This document shows, piece by piece, positions 35,005-43,289 of a DNA stretch of 46,484 nucleotides. The stretch's first letter is position 1, and the number at the start of each line of letters is the position of its first letter. Under the pieces are notes generated by a model. The model saw nothing but the letters and a program-made list of their open reading frames with translations. It did no database searches and was not told the origin of the DNA. Where the stretch lies: assembly GCF_014349155.1 (NCBI RefSeq), contig NZ_JACSIT010000084.1:1-46484 (forward strand). The letters run 5' to 3'. The DNA comes from Neolewinella lacunae. Its GTDB lineage: Bacteria; Bacteroidota; Bacteroidia; Chitinophagales; Saprospiraceae. A program made the translations under genes and the position numbers.

Positions 35005-36240
35005 TCAGCAAAGGTACCACCGGCCACTGAGGAGCACGCGCTCCACCGAAGATTCGCCGAAAGCGTACGGGAGGGCGGCCAGCGACGGGACCGGACGGGT
35101 GAGGAGTAAATTGGCGCGCTTGCCTACGGTGATGGAGCCCAGCTCGGCCTCGAGGCCCATGGCGTAGGCACCGTTCAAGGTGGCCGCGTTAATGGCTTCG
35201 TTGGGCAGGAGTTTCATTTGGGTGCAGGCCAGGGAAACGACGAAGTTCATGTTGCCCGACGGTGAGGAGCCTGGATTGTAGTCCGTCGCCAGGGCCAGCG
35301 GCAGCCCGGCGTCGATGATCCGCCGCGCAGGGGTGTAGGGGATGCCCAAGAAAAAGGAACAACCCGGCAGCGCCACCGGCATGGTCGTGCTGCCCCGCAA
35401 AGCGGCTAGGTCTTCCGCTTCCAGCACTTCCAGGTGGTCGACCGAGCGGGCCCCGTACGCTACTCCGGCGGCTACTCCCCCCAGGGCGGTGAATTGGTTG
35501 ACGTGGATTTTCCCCGCCAGCCCAAAGCGCTGTCCCGCCGCCAGTACCCGCTCGGTATCGGCCACGTCGAAGTAGTTTTTTTCGCAGAAGATGTCGACGT
35601 AGTCGGCCAAGCCCTCCGCCGCAATTTGGGGCAGCAGTTCTTCGGTCAGCATCCGCAGGTAAGCCGTTTTGTCCTGGGCGTAGGCGGCCGGTAGTGCGTG
35701 GGCCCCGAGGAAAGTGGCGCGGATGGCCACCGGGTACTCGGCAGCCAGGCGGCGGATGACGCGGAGCATCTTGAGTTCGCCGGCCACCGTCAGGCCGTAG
35801 CCCGATTTGATCTCCAGCGCCCCCGTCCCCTGGGCCAACACCCGTGCCAGCCGGACGCGGCTCTGGGCGTAGAGTTCGTCTTCGGAAGTGGCGTTGAGCA
35901 GTTGGGCGGAGTGGAGGATGCCCCCCCCGCGGGCGGCGATCTCGGCGTAGCTCAGGCCCCGGAGGCGGTCCAGCCACTCGCTGGCACGGTCGCCCGCATA
36001 CACCAGGTGGCTGTGGCTGTCGCACCAGGCGGGCAGCACGAGCCGGCCCCGGCAGTCGGTCACCTCCCCGGCGTAGTCCTGCGGGCATTCGCTCATCGGC
36101 CCGAAGGCAGCAATGCGGTCACCCTCCGTCAGCAGGTAGGCATCGTCGAGGGCGGGCAGTTCGGCCATGGCGGCGCCGGCAACCCAGGCCTGGCCGGCCG
36201 GGCGAATCTGGAGGAGCTGTTGGATGTTTTTGAGGAGCAT
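35005..36240 (-). CDS. hutI: Imidazolonepropionase
   Basis: This is a 411-aa metal-dependent amidohydrolase that opens the ring of 4-imidazolone-5-propionate to give N-formimidoyl-glutamate, the third step of histidine degradation. The metal ligands His76 and His78 are in WCDSHSHLVYAGDRASEW, the family signature. KSGYGLTVAGELKMLRVIRRL, read as two blocks, and FLGAHALPAAY are further conserved stretches. VDIFCEKNYFDVADTERV is typical of bacterial HutI, and ALATDYNPGSSPSGNM near residue 315 carries the third Asp ligand. The length and start (MLLKNIQQLL) agree with the family. It is followed after 2 bp by hutG. Confidence 0.95.
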   Translation of the reverse strand: MLLKNIQQLLQIRPAGQAWVAGAAMAELPALDDAYLLTEGDRIAAFGPMSECPQDYAGEVTDCRGRLVLPAWCDSHSHLVYAGDRASEWLDRLRGLSYAEIAARGGGILHSAQLLNATSEDELYAQSRVRLARVLAQGTGALEIKSGYGLTVAGELKMLRVIRRLAAEYPVAIRATFLGAHALPAAYAQDKTAYLRMLTEELLPQIAAEGLADYVDIFCEKNYFDVADTERVLAAGQRFGLAGKIHVNQFTALGGVAAGVAYGARSVDHLEVLEAEDLAALRGSTTMPVALPGCSFFLGIPYTPARRIIDAGLPLALATDYNPGSSPSGNMNFVVSLACTQMKLLPNEAINAATLNGAYAMGLEAELGSITVGKRANLLLTRPVPSLAALPYAFGESSVERVLLSGRWYLC

Positions 36241-36393
36241 GAGTTGTTAATGCGTGAATGAGCGAATGGGTGAATGCGTGAATAAATGAATACTGGTTGT
36301 GGGTCTGGAACGTGCGGCAGCGAACCACGAAGTAGCAGCGGAGCTAATCAAATATCAAATATCAAGAATCGTCTATCGTCTATCCATTTCTGG
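36241..36393. repeat. Short-period repeats in the hutU-hutI gap
   Basis: The sequence 36247-36290 is an imperfect tandem of an 8-bp unit (gcgtgaat, gcgaatgg, gtgaatgc, gtgaataa, atgaata). 36355-36385 holds another run, atcaaatatcaaatatcaag and cgtctatcgtctatcc. These lie within the hut transcript, between hutU and hutI, and resemble the A+T-rich repeats near 24108-24290 in style. Confidence 0.65.
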
Positions 36394-38382
36394 TCATTCC
36401 AGCAGCGCATCATCCACCAGATTGGGAAGGGTGACGCGGAGGCCTGGGGTGCGGTCCATTTCCCGGCGGATGGCGAAGTTGGCCTCGGGGTTGCGGGCCC
36501 AGGCGCGGCGGGCGATGCCGTTGTTGACGTCATAGAAGAGCATGCTTTTCAGGCGTCGTTCGGCCTCCGGGCTGCCGTCGAGGAGGAGGCCGAAGCCGCC
36601 GTTGATGACCTCGCCCCAGCCCACGCCGCCGCCGTTGTGGATGGAGACCCAGCTGGCCCCGCGGAAGGCGTCGCCGATGACGTTGTGGATGGCCATATCG
36701 GCGGTGAATTTACTGCCGTCGTAGATGTTAGACGTCTCGCGATAGGGGCTGTCGGTGCCGCTCACGTCGTGGTGGTCGCGGCCCAGCACGACGGGCCCGA
36801 GGCGGCCTGCGGCGATGGCTTGGTTGAAGGCCAGGGCGATGGCGGTGCGGCCCTCGGCGTCGGCGTAGAGGATGCGGGCCTGGGAACCGACCACCAGGCG
36901 GTGGCTGGCCGCCTCCCGGATCCAGGTGATGTTGTCTTGCAACTGCTGTTCGATTTCGGGGGGCGCGGAACGCAGGATGCGGTGGAGGGTTTCCAGAGCA
37001 AGGGAATCCGTCAGGGCCAGGTCCTCCGCCTTGCCCGAAGTACACACCCAGCGGAAAGGCCCAAAGCCGTAGTCGAAGCAGAGCGGACCGAGGATGTCCT
37101 GCACGTAAGAAGCATAGCGGAAGTTGATGCCGTCTTCTGCCATCACGTCCGCCCCGGCGCGGGAGGCTTCCAGCAGGAAAGCGTTGCCGTAGTCGAAGAA
37201 ATAAGTACCCCGGGCGGTGTGGCGATTGACCGCTGCGGCGTGGCGGCGGAGGGTCTGCCGGACGAGGTCCTGAAACACCGTCGGTTCCTCCCGCAGCAGG
37301 CGATTGGCTTCGTCGAAGGACACGCCGGCCGGGTAGTAGCCGCCCGACCAGGGGTTGTGCAGCGAGGTCTGGTCGGAGCCGAGGTGGACGGTGATCCCCA
37401 GGTCGGCGAAGCGTTCCCAGACCTCGACGACGTTGCCGAGGTAGGCGATGGACATTGTTTTTTGTCCTTGCATCGCATCCTGCGTCAGCGCCACTAAAGC
37501 ATCCATATCTTCCACCAGCACGTCCACCCAGCCCTGTTCGTGGCGCTTGCGGGCGGCGGCGGGGTTGACCTCCGCGCAAATGGTGATGCAACCGGCGATG
37601 TTGCCCGCCTTGGGCTGGGCACCGCTCATGCCGCCCAGCCCGGCGGTGAGGAAAATTTTTCCAGCCGGACTTTCTCCCGCCGGCAAGACCATCCGAAAGG
37701 CGTTCATTACGGTGATGGTGGTGCCGTGGACGATGCCCTGGGGGCCAATGTACATGTACGAACCAGCCGTCATTTGTCCGTACTGCGTGACGCCGAGGGC
37801 GTTGAATTTCTCGTAGTCGTCGGGCTGCGAGTAGTTCGGGATCATCATGCCGTTGGTGACCACCACGCGGGGGGATTCCGGCGCGGAAGGGAAAAGCCCC
37901 AGCGGATGGCCGGAGTAAAGGTGCAGCGTTTGCTCGTCGGTCATCGTAGCCAGGTACTGCATAGTGAGCAGATACTGGGCCCAGTTTTGGAACACCGCGC
38001 CGTTACCGCCGTAGGTGATCAGCTCCGCCGGGTGCTGGGCCACGGCGGGGTCGAGGTTGTTCTGGATCATGAGCATGATCGCGCGGGCGGCCAGGGATTG
38101 CCCCGGGTACTCCTCCAGCGGCCGGGCGAACATCGGGTAGGCGGGCCGAAAGCGGTACATGTAGATGCGGCCGTATTCGCGGAGTTCGGCGGCGAATTCC
38201 GGGGCCAGTTCCGCGTGCCAGGCGGGCGGGAAATAGCGCAGGGCGTTGCGCAGAGCCAGCTGCTTTTCGTCCGGGCTGAGGATGTCTTTGCGCCGGGGCG
38301 CGCGGCTGACGCCGCTGGGCGGGGCCTGGGGCGGGGGTAGGGTGGCGGGGATGCCGGAGAGGAGTTGTTCTTGAAAGGTCAT
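36394..38382 (-). CDS. hutU: Urocanate hydratase (urocanase)
   Basis: This 662-aa cytoplasmic enzyme uses tightly bound NAD+ as an electrophile to convert urocanate to 4-imidazolone-5-propionate, the second step of histidine degradation. I use ATG 38382 (MTFQEQLLSGIP); the 26 residues upstream look like read-through of repeat sequence. Conserved stretches include ELITYGGNGAVFQNWAQY, GQMTAGSYMYIGPQG, FLTAGLGGMSGAQPKA (NAD-binding), HLGSDQTSLHNPWSGGYYP and VSIHNGGGVGWGEVINGGFG. It is about 100 residues longer than the ~555-aa proteobacterial enzymes, which fits the long subfamily known from Bacteroidota. hutH lies 215 bp upstream with a large hairpin between. Confidence 0.95.
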   Translation of the reverse strand: MTFQEQLLSGIPATLPPPQAPPSGVSRAPRRKDILSPDEKQLALRNALRYFPPAWHAELAPEFAAELREYGRIYMYRFRPAYPMFARPLEEYPGQSLAARAIMLMIQNNLDPAVAQHPAELITYGGNGAVFQNWAQYLLTMQYLATMTDEQTLHLYSGHPLGLFPSAPESPRVVVTNGMMIPNYSQPDDYEKFNALGVTQYGQMTAGSYMYIGPQGIVHGTTITVMNAFRMVLPAGESPAGKIFLTAGLGGMSGAQPKAGNIAGCITICAEVNPAAARKRHEQGWVDVLVEDMDALVALTQDAMQGQKTMSIAYLGNVVEVWERFADLGITVHLGSDQTSLHNPWSGGYYPAGVSFDEANRLLREEPTVFQDLVRQTLRRHAAAVNRHTARGTYFFDYGNAFLLEASRAGADVMAEDGINFRYASYVQDILGPLCFDYGFGPFRWVCTSGKAEDLALTDSLALETLHRILRSAPPEIEQQLQDNITWIREAASHRLVVGSQARILYADAEGRTAIALAFNQAIAAGRLGPVVLGRDHHDVSGTDSPYRETSNIYDGSKFTADMAIHNVIGDAFRGASWVSIHNGGGVGWGEVINGGFGLLLDGSPEAERRLKSMLFYDVNNGIARRAWARNPEANFAIRREMDRTPGLRVTLPNLVDDALLE

Positions 38383-38531
38383 GACGTGGGGACGGTTGGT
38401 GAGGTGGAGACGTTCTACGTCGACCGGTGGCCGACTCTGGACCTTCGGTCTGGAGCACATCTCTCCTTCGGTTTTTTAGCCCATGGAGTTGCATGGAGTT
38501 GGGCCTAGAGTTGCATGGAGTTTTAAACGGA

Positions 38532-38580
38532 TCCGGACCTCTGGTCCGGTTTGCTTGGTGTGCCGGACCGGAGGTCCGGA
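38532..38580 (-). terminator. 18-bp stem hairpin in the hutH-hutU gap
   Basis: tccggacctctggtccgg (38532-38549) pairs with ccggaccggaggtccgga (38563-38580) over 18 positions with one G-U type mismatch and a 13-nt loop. It starts 18 nt after the hutH stop on the minus strand and has no T run. It may stabilise hutH mRNA or lower read-through into hutU. Short copies of gttccggacc surround it. Confidence 0.6.
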
Positions 38581-38597
38581 ACCAGGTCCGGAACCGG

Positions 38598-40088
38598 TTA
38601 GTGGAGGCGGAATTTACGCTGCGCCACCAGGCGGAGCAGCGCCGCGATATCATTTTTCAGCATCCGGTCTTCTTCCAGCGTGGGGACGTACGCCCTTACG
38701 AGGGCGTGGTTGTATTCCAGGATTTCGGAAAAGCGGAGGGGCCGCCGGAAGTCCATCGCCTGGGCGGCGTAGAGCATTTCGATGGCCAGGATTTTTTCGA
38801 GGTTGCCCAGGATCTGGTTGAAGCGGCGGCCGGAGATGCTGCCCATCGAGACGTGGTCTTCCTGCCCCAGCGAAGTCGGGATGCTATCGGCCGAAGCGGG
38901 GAAACAGAGCGATTTATTCTCCGTCACCAGCGCAGCGGTGGTGTACTGGGGAATCATGAGGCCGGAGTTGAGTCCGCCGGCGGTAGTGAGCAGGCGCGGC
39001 AGGCCGTAGCGCCCTTCGAGGAGGAGGTAGCAGCGGCGATCGGCGATGTTGCCCAGTTCGGCGGCGGCGACGCAGCAGTAGTCGAGGGCCATCGCCAGGG
39101 GCTGCCCGTGGAAGTTGCCGCCCGAGATGGCCGTCTCCTCGTCCAGGATGATGGGATTATCGGTCACGGCGTTCAGCTCGACGTCCACCAATTCCTCCAG
39201 GTGCGCAAAGGCGTTGCGCGAAGCGCCGTGGACCTGCGGCATGCAGCGCAGAGAGTAGGGGTCTTGCACCCGGCTACAGGCGGCGTGGGAGGCCATGTTT
39301 TCCGATCCCTCCAGAAAATGCCGGATGCGTTCGGCCACCCGGATGCTGCCTGCAAAGGGACGCAGGGCGTGTAAGTCCTCCCGGAACGGTGCCGCCGAGC
39401 CCTGGAAACCCTCCAGGCTCATTGCTCCGGTGAGGTCGGCCAGATCCAGCAGATAAGCCATTTTATCCAGGCCAAGGACGGCGTGGGCGAGGATGAACTG
39501 CGTGCCGTTGATCAGGGCCAGCCCTTCCTTGGCCGCCAACTGGAGCGGAGCGAGGTGGTGCGCAGACAATACGGAGCTGGCCGGTACGACCCGACCATTT
39601 TGCCACATTTCCCCTTCGCCCAGCAGGGGCAGAAAAAGGTGGGCCAAAGGGGCCAGATCCCCCGACGCCCCGACGGAGCCCTGCTCGGGCACCACCGGCA
39701 GGAGGTCGTGTTCAATGAAGTACAGCAACCGCTCGATGATGATGGGCCGGACGCCGGAATAGCCCTGGGCGAGGGCCTGGACCTTACAGATGAGCATCAC
39801 CTTGGAAAGCAGCGGTGCGATGGGCTCCCCAACCCCCACGGCGTGGCTCAGCAGGAGGTTTTCCTGGAGTTTGCTCGTTTGCTCGGGCGTGATCTGGGTA
39901 TCGCACAGCGGCCCGAAACCCGTATTGATGCCGTAGACGGCCTTATCGCCCGCGGCCATGCGTTCTACGCTGCTGCGGGATGCCCTTACCCGTTCCCAGG
40001 CTTCAGGGGAGAGTTCGCCTTTAAGCCGCCCGGAAGCCAGGGCGAGGCATTTTTCGCGGGTCAGGTGGTGGGAGCCGTAGTGGAACAT
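38598..40088 (-). CDS. hutH: Histidine ammonia-lyase
   Basis: This 496-aa enzyme deaminates L-histidine to trans-urocanate and ammonia, the entry step of the pathway. The Ala-Ser-Gly triad that cyclises to the MIO cofactor is at 141-143 (GSVGASGDLAPLAHL). Other signatures are the YGINTGFGP loop (52-60), the NGTQFILAHAVL region, the GNFHGQPLAMALDY stretch, and QEDHVSMGS late in the protein. I use ATG 40088 (MFHYGSHHLTREKC); a start nine codons earlier is possible but adds non-conserved residues. It is the first gene of the hut cluster and diverges from the LysR gene, with 93 bp between. gaactttg (minus strand, 40120-40113) could be its -7 box. Confidence 0.96.
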   Translation of the reverse strand: MFHYGSHHLTREKCLALASGRLKGELSPEAWERVRASRSSVERMAAGDKAVYGINTGFGPLCDTQITPEQTSKLQENLLLSHAVGVGEPIAPLLSKVMLICKVQALAQGYSGVRPIIIERLLYFIEHDLLPVVPEQGSVGASGDLAPLAHLFLPLLGEGEMWQNGRVVPASSVLSAHHLAPLQLAAKEGLALINGTQFILAHAVLGLDKMAYLLDLADLTGAMSLEGFQGSAAPFREDLHALRPFAGSIRVAERIRHFLEGSENMASHAACSRVQDPYSLRCMPQVHGASRNAFAHLEELVDVELNAVTDNPIILDEETAISGGNFHGQPLAMALDYCCVAAAELGNIADRRCYLLLEGRYGLPRLLTTAGGLNSGLMIPQYTTAALVTENKSLCFPASADSIPTSLGQEDHVSMGSISGRRFNQILGNLEKILAIEMLYAAQAMDFRRPLRFSEILEYNHALVRAYVPTLEEDRMLKNDIAALLRLVAQRKFRLH

Positions 40089-40147
40089 GGGCGGAAAGGA
40101 ATGGTCAATGCACAAAGTTCCGTTTTAAATCCATGTACATTAAGACT

Positions 40148-40176
40148 ACTTTTGGGCTTGATTGATGCCCAAAAGT
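40148..40176. promoter_or_regulatory. Candidate LysR operator between hutH and lysR
   Basis: acttttgggc (40148-40157) and gcccaaaagt (40167-40176) are perfect 10-bp inverted repeats with a 9-nt spacer. The dyad lies 6 bp before the lysR start codon and about 70 bp before hutH, near -55 if hutH transcription starts just after the proposed -7 box. That placement suits activation of hut and autorepression of lysR. Function is inferred from position and symmetry. Confidence 0.6.
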
Positions 40177-40181
40177 TATTG

Positions 40182-41048
40182 ATGGAGCTGCGTTACTTCC
40201 AATATTTTCAGGTGGTGGCTGAAGAGTTGCACTTCCGGCGGGCGGCGGAGCGCTTGTTCATTTCGCAGCCGGGCTTGAGTCGGCAGATTCTCCAGTTGGA
40301 AGAAGAACTGGGGGTGCGCCTGTTTGATCGCCACAGCCGGCGGGTGGAGTTGACGCCAGCGGGGCGTTACCTCCACGAGCGGACAACGCTTTGGCTGCGG
40401 GACCTGGACCAAACCATCGCCAATACCCGCCTGACGGGACAAGGCCTGCGGGGGCACCTGCGGATCGGCTACATTGGCTCGGCGATGCAGCAAACCATCC
40501 CTGCACTGTTGCTGGCGGTGAAGGAGACTTACCCCGATGTGCACGTCTCCCTCCGCGAGCTGGAAAACCCCGCCCAGGTGTTGGCCCTCCAAAACCGGGA
40601 GTTGGACCTGGGCTTCGTCCGGATGGAAAGGGTACCCGCGCCGCTGGTAGCCCGGCCGGTGCTGGAAGACACTTTTTCGCTGGTTTTGCCGGAGGGATAT
40701 CCGCTGACGGCCGAGGAATTTACGGGGCTGGCGGCACTGCGCCACGAACCCTTCATCCTCTTCGAACCCGCCTACAGTGAGAGTTACTACGAGAACGTCA
40801 TGCAGCTTTTTGACGACGCCGGTTTCACGCCCACGCTTTCCCACAGCACGGTCAACGCCAGCTCCATTTACCGCCTGGTGGCCAACGGTTTTGGGCTGGC
40901 GATTGTCCCCACCATCCTGCGCGAAGGCTACGCCATGCCCGTAAAGTTCATTGAGCTGACCCAGGTGCCCCAGCGCACGACCCTGCGCGTGGTCTGGGAT
41001 GGGGAGAATGAAGATGCTTTGTTGGGGAATGTTTTGGGGTTGTTATAA
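40182..41048 (+). CDS. LysR family transcriptional regulator, probable hut regulator
   Basis: This is a 288-aa LysR-type regulator. Residues 1-60 are the winged helix-turn-helix (MELRYFQYFQVVAEELHFRRAAERL in two parts, then SQPGLSRQILQLEEELGVRLF and RRVELTPAGRYL). From about 88 comes the LysR substrate-binding domain (RGHLRIGYIGSAMQQTIPALL; GFGLAIVPTILREGYAMPVKFIEL). The effector would bind in that domain; urocanate or histidine is a guess from context. I use ATG 40182; longer in-frame starts run antisense through hutH. Divergent placement next to the pathway genes is the usual LysR arrangement. Confidence 0.93.
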   Translation: MELRYFQYFQVVAEELHFRRAAERLFISQPGLSRQILQLEEELGVRLFDRHSRRVELTPAGRYLHERTTLWLRDLDQTIANTRLTGQGLRGHLRIGYIGSAMQQTIPALLLAVKETYPDVHVSLRELENPAQVLALQNRELDLGFVRMERVPAPLVARPVLEDTFSLVLPEGYPLTAEEFTGLAALRHEPFILFEPAYSESYYENVMQLFDDAGFTPTLSHSTVNASSIYRLVANGFGLAIVPTILREGYAMPVKFIELTQVPQRTTLRVVWDGENEDALLGNVLGLL

Positions 41049-41146
41049 CCAGTGGGCCAACCAGTAAGTATCGTTACATTAAGTCGACATCAGCGCCGCG
41101 CTGGCCAGATTTGGGTGTAACAGGACTTGCAAGTTGGCCCACTGGT
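41048..41146. repeat. 14-bp inverted repeat bracketing 71 bp
   Basis: accagtgggccaac (41048-41061) and gttggcccactggt (41133-41146) are exact complements. The left arm overlaps the lysR stop codon. The interior has no T run or ORF. It may be a terminator-like long-range stem or a very small mobile element. Confidence 0.55.
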
Positions 41147-41229
41147 ATGGTCTTGGTTGCTGATTAGTCAGGGAAAATCCCCCCTCCAAACGTCCTAAAC
41201 GCATCCGTTTCGCCCCAAGCAAGTTCTCC

Positions 41230-42873
41230 ATGCGTTTTCTACCGTTCTTCAGCTGGGTTTTTCTGGCCCTTTCCCCGTGGTCGCCCAGCACCGTGGTGGC
41301 CCAAACCCCATCCTTCACCACCACTCAGGTAGGCACCAACAACCTCGTCGCCCGGGCCTCCGATCTCCACTACGGCCCCGATGACCACCTCTGGGTAGCG
41401 GAGCGCGCGGCGGGCCGGGTCGTGCGTATTGACCCCGCAACGGCGGCCCGCACCGTCCTGCTCACCCTTCCCGACATCTACTCCGATGCCTCGCAGGATG
41501 GACTGCTGAGCCTGGCCCTCCACGATAGTTTTACCCTGGGGAAGCCCTTCGTGTACCTCTCCTACACTTACCAGGAAAACAACGAGCGGCGGCAACGCCT
41601 GGCCCGCTACACCTACCAGGCCCCGGGCAGCCTGACCGACCCTGTCACCCTCCTCGAAGACCTCCCGGCCAGCAACGACCACAACTCCGGACGACTGGTC
41701 TTCGGCCCCGACGCAAAAATCTACTGCACCATCGGCGACCAGGGCAACAACCAAAACCGCAATTTCTGCGCCCCCATTCGCTCCCAGGATTTGCCCACCC
41801 AGGAAGAAATTGACCAGGAGAATTGGATCAATTACCCCGGCAAAATCCTCCGGATGAATCAAGATGGCTCCATCCCAGCCGATAATCCGCTGCTCAACGG
41901 CGTACGCAGCCACGTATTTACCTACGGCCACCGCAATGCGCAGGGACTCGCCTTCGGCAGCAACGGCCTCCTTTACTCCGATGAGCACGGGCCCAATACC
42001 GACGATGAGGTGAACATCATCAACGGCGGAAAAAATTACGGCTGGCCCCGGGTAGTGGGCTTTCGGGACGACCAGGCCTACGACTACTGCAATTGGTCTT
42101 CCGCCGCCGATTGCGCCAGCCTCACCTACGTCAACAACGGCTGCCCCGCCGGCGTCCCTCTCCAGGAAGAAAGTACCCTGACGGACACCAATTACCAGGA
42201 TCCCATCTTCGTGATGTTTGCCGTTCCGGACGACTACGATTACGACAACCCCGCCTGCCAGAATGCCTACACTTGCCGGCCTAACGTCGCGCCCTCCAGC
42301 CTGCTCGTTTACGAAAGCGACGCCATACCGGATTGGTCCAACAGCCTCCTCATCACCAGCCTGAAGCGGGGCAAGGTCTACCGCCTCCAGCTCGATGCCA
42401 GTGGCACGGCCATCGTGGGTGATACTACTGAATACTTCTACACCGGCAACCGTTACCGCGATCTTGTTGTAGCTCCCGATGGCAAAACCTTCTACGCCAT
42501 CACCGACCAATCCGGCAACATCACCGATCAATCGGGCCTCAACCTCATCAGCGGCGTACGCAACCCCGGTGCTATCCTGAAGTTCAGCCTTACCCCTCCC
42601 GTCAGCGTTGCCGGCCGGAAGGTCATCCATGACTTGCGCATCTGGCCCAACCCTGCCCAGCGGGAATGCTTCGTCGAACTGAGAAGCTCCGGCGAGACGA
42701 ATGTCCCGGCCGAACTAATCAACAGCAAAGGCCAGCGTATTCCCATAGCCACCGCTTTTCAATCGGGGGTCAACCGGGTCAGCCTCCAGCACCTGCCCTC
42801 GGGCGTTTATACCCTCCGCCTTCTTACCCGCCAGGGCTTCCATTACGAGCGGGTGGTGGTGCGTGGGGGATGA
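41230..42873 (+). CDS. PQQ-dependent soluble sugar (glucose) dehydrogenase with T9SS tail
   Basis: This is a 547-aa secreted quinoprotein. The signal peptide (to about residue 25, VVAQ) precedes a six-bladed propeller like Acinetobacter calcoaceticus sGDH (GdhB), which oxidises glucose and other aldoses to lactones with PQQ. The catalytic His is conserved as His151 in NDHNSGRLVFGP and the PQQ-contacting Arg as Arg235 in YGHRNAQG. The calcium loop GPNTDDE is at 254-260. LKRG (378-381) and NRYRD (407-411) supply the other PQQ-contacting arginines, followed by SGVRNPGAILKF. From about 466 to the end is a T9SS type A domain (LRIWPNPAQRECFVEL ... GVYTLRLL), so the enzyme should be on or outside the outer membrane. 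No pqq biosynthesis genes are nearby. Confidence 0.94.
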   Translation: MRFLPFFSWVFLALSPWSPSTVVAQTPSFTTTQVGTNNLVARASDLHYGPDDHLWVAERAAGRVVRIDPATAARTVLLTLPDIYSDASQDGLLSLALHDSFTLGKPFVYLSYTYQENNERRQRLARYTYQAPGSLTDPVTLLEDLPASNDHNSGRLVFGPDAKIYCTIGDQGNNQNRNFCAPIRSQDLPTQEEIDQENWINYPGKILRMNQDGSIPADNPLLNGVRSHVFTYGHRNAQGLAFGSNGLLYSDEHGPNTDDEVNIINGGKNYGWPRVVGFRDDQAYDYCNWSSAADCASLTYVNNGCPAGVPLQEESTLTDTNYQDPIFVMFAVPDDYDYDNPACQNAYTCRPNVAPSSLLVYESDAIPDWSNSLLITSLKRGKVYRLQLDASGTAIVGDTTEYFYTGNRYRDLVVAPDGKTFYAITDQSGNITDQSGLNLISGVRNPGAILKFSLTPPVSVAGRKVIHDLRIWPNPAQRECFVELRSSGETNVPAELINSKGQRIPIATAFQSGVNRVSLQHLPSGVYTLRLLTRQGFHYERVVVRGG

Positions 42874-42896
42874 GGGCTAGGGGGCAGCTATTTTTT

Positions 42897-43273
42897 AGAG
42901 CTTGTCTAAAATTTTGTGGGCTGTAATCAATGACATAAGGTTTTAGCTAGACAAAAAATTGTGCGCATAGTGAACTACGTAAGCAGCAATGCTCAGTTTA
43001 GCTATTTCAAGTTTACTACATTGCTAAAATCATGGGGAATCACTCCTCTATTGGTTGAAAAAGCCATCCTGGCGAAATAAAATTTGGACTTTTACCAAAA
43101 TTTAGTTCGAAAGGTCATCCCTCTCCCTTGGAGAGGGACCGAGGGAGAGGGGATTAAATGCTAAACTGAGCATTGCTGCTACGTAAGCCATTTTTTGTGA
43201 CGCCAGGTTCATAGCACGAAGTACTGCGTAGCAAACTGCTTGGTTATCAGGAAGTAAAATTTAGACAAGCTCT
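42897..43273. mobile_element. MITE-like non-coding element with nested inverted repeats
   Basis: The 377-bp element is bounded by exact 14-bp inverted repeats agagcttgtctaaa (42897-42910) and tttagacaagctct (43260-43273). A second pair of inverted repeats lies inside, 42976-43002 and 43160-43185 (tacgtaagcagcaatgctca and its complement, one indel). A third hairpin, ccctctccc/gggagaggg, is around 43124-43151. There is no ORF of note. It fills the gap between two convergent genes (sugar dehydrogenase and ruvB). No clear target duplication is visible. Confidence 0.75.
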
Positions 43274-43289
43274 TTGTGCCTTTTAAGGA

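Noticed and set aside
36286..38340. Two long plus-strand frames across hutU
   Set aside because: They are antisense shadows of urocanase, which is complete on the minus strand.
39483..40181. N-terminal extension of the LysR frame by 233 codons
   Set aside because: It is antisense to hutH. The LysR HTH begins directly at ATG 40182.
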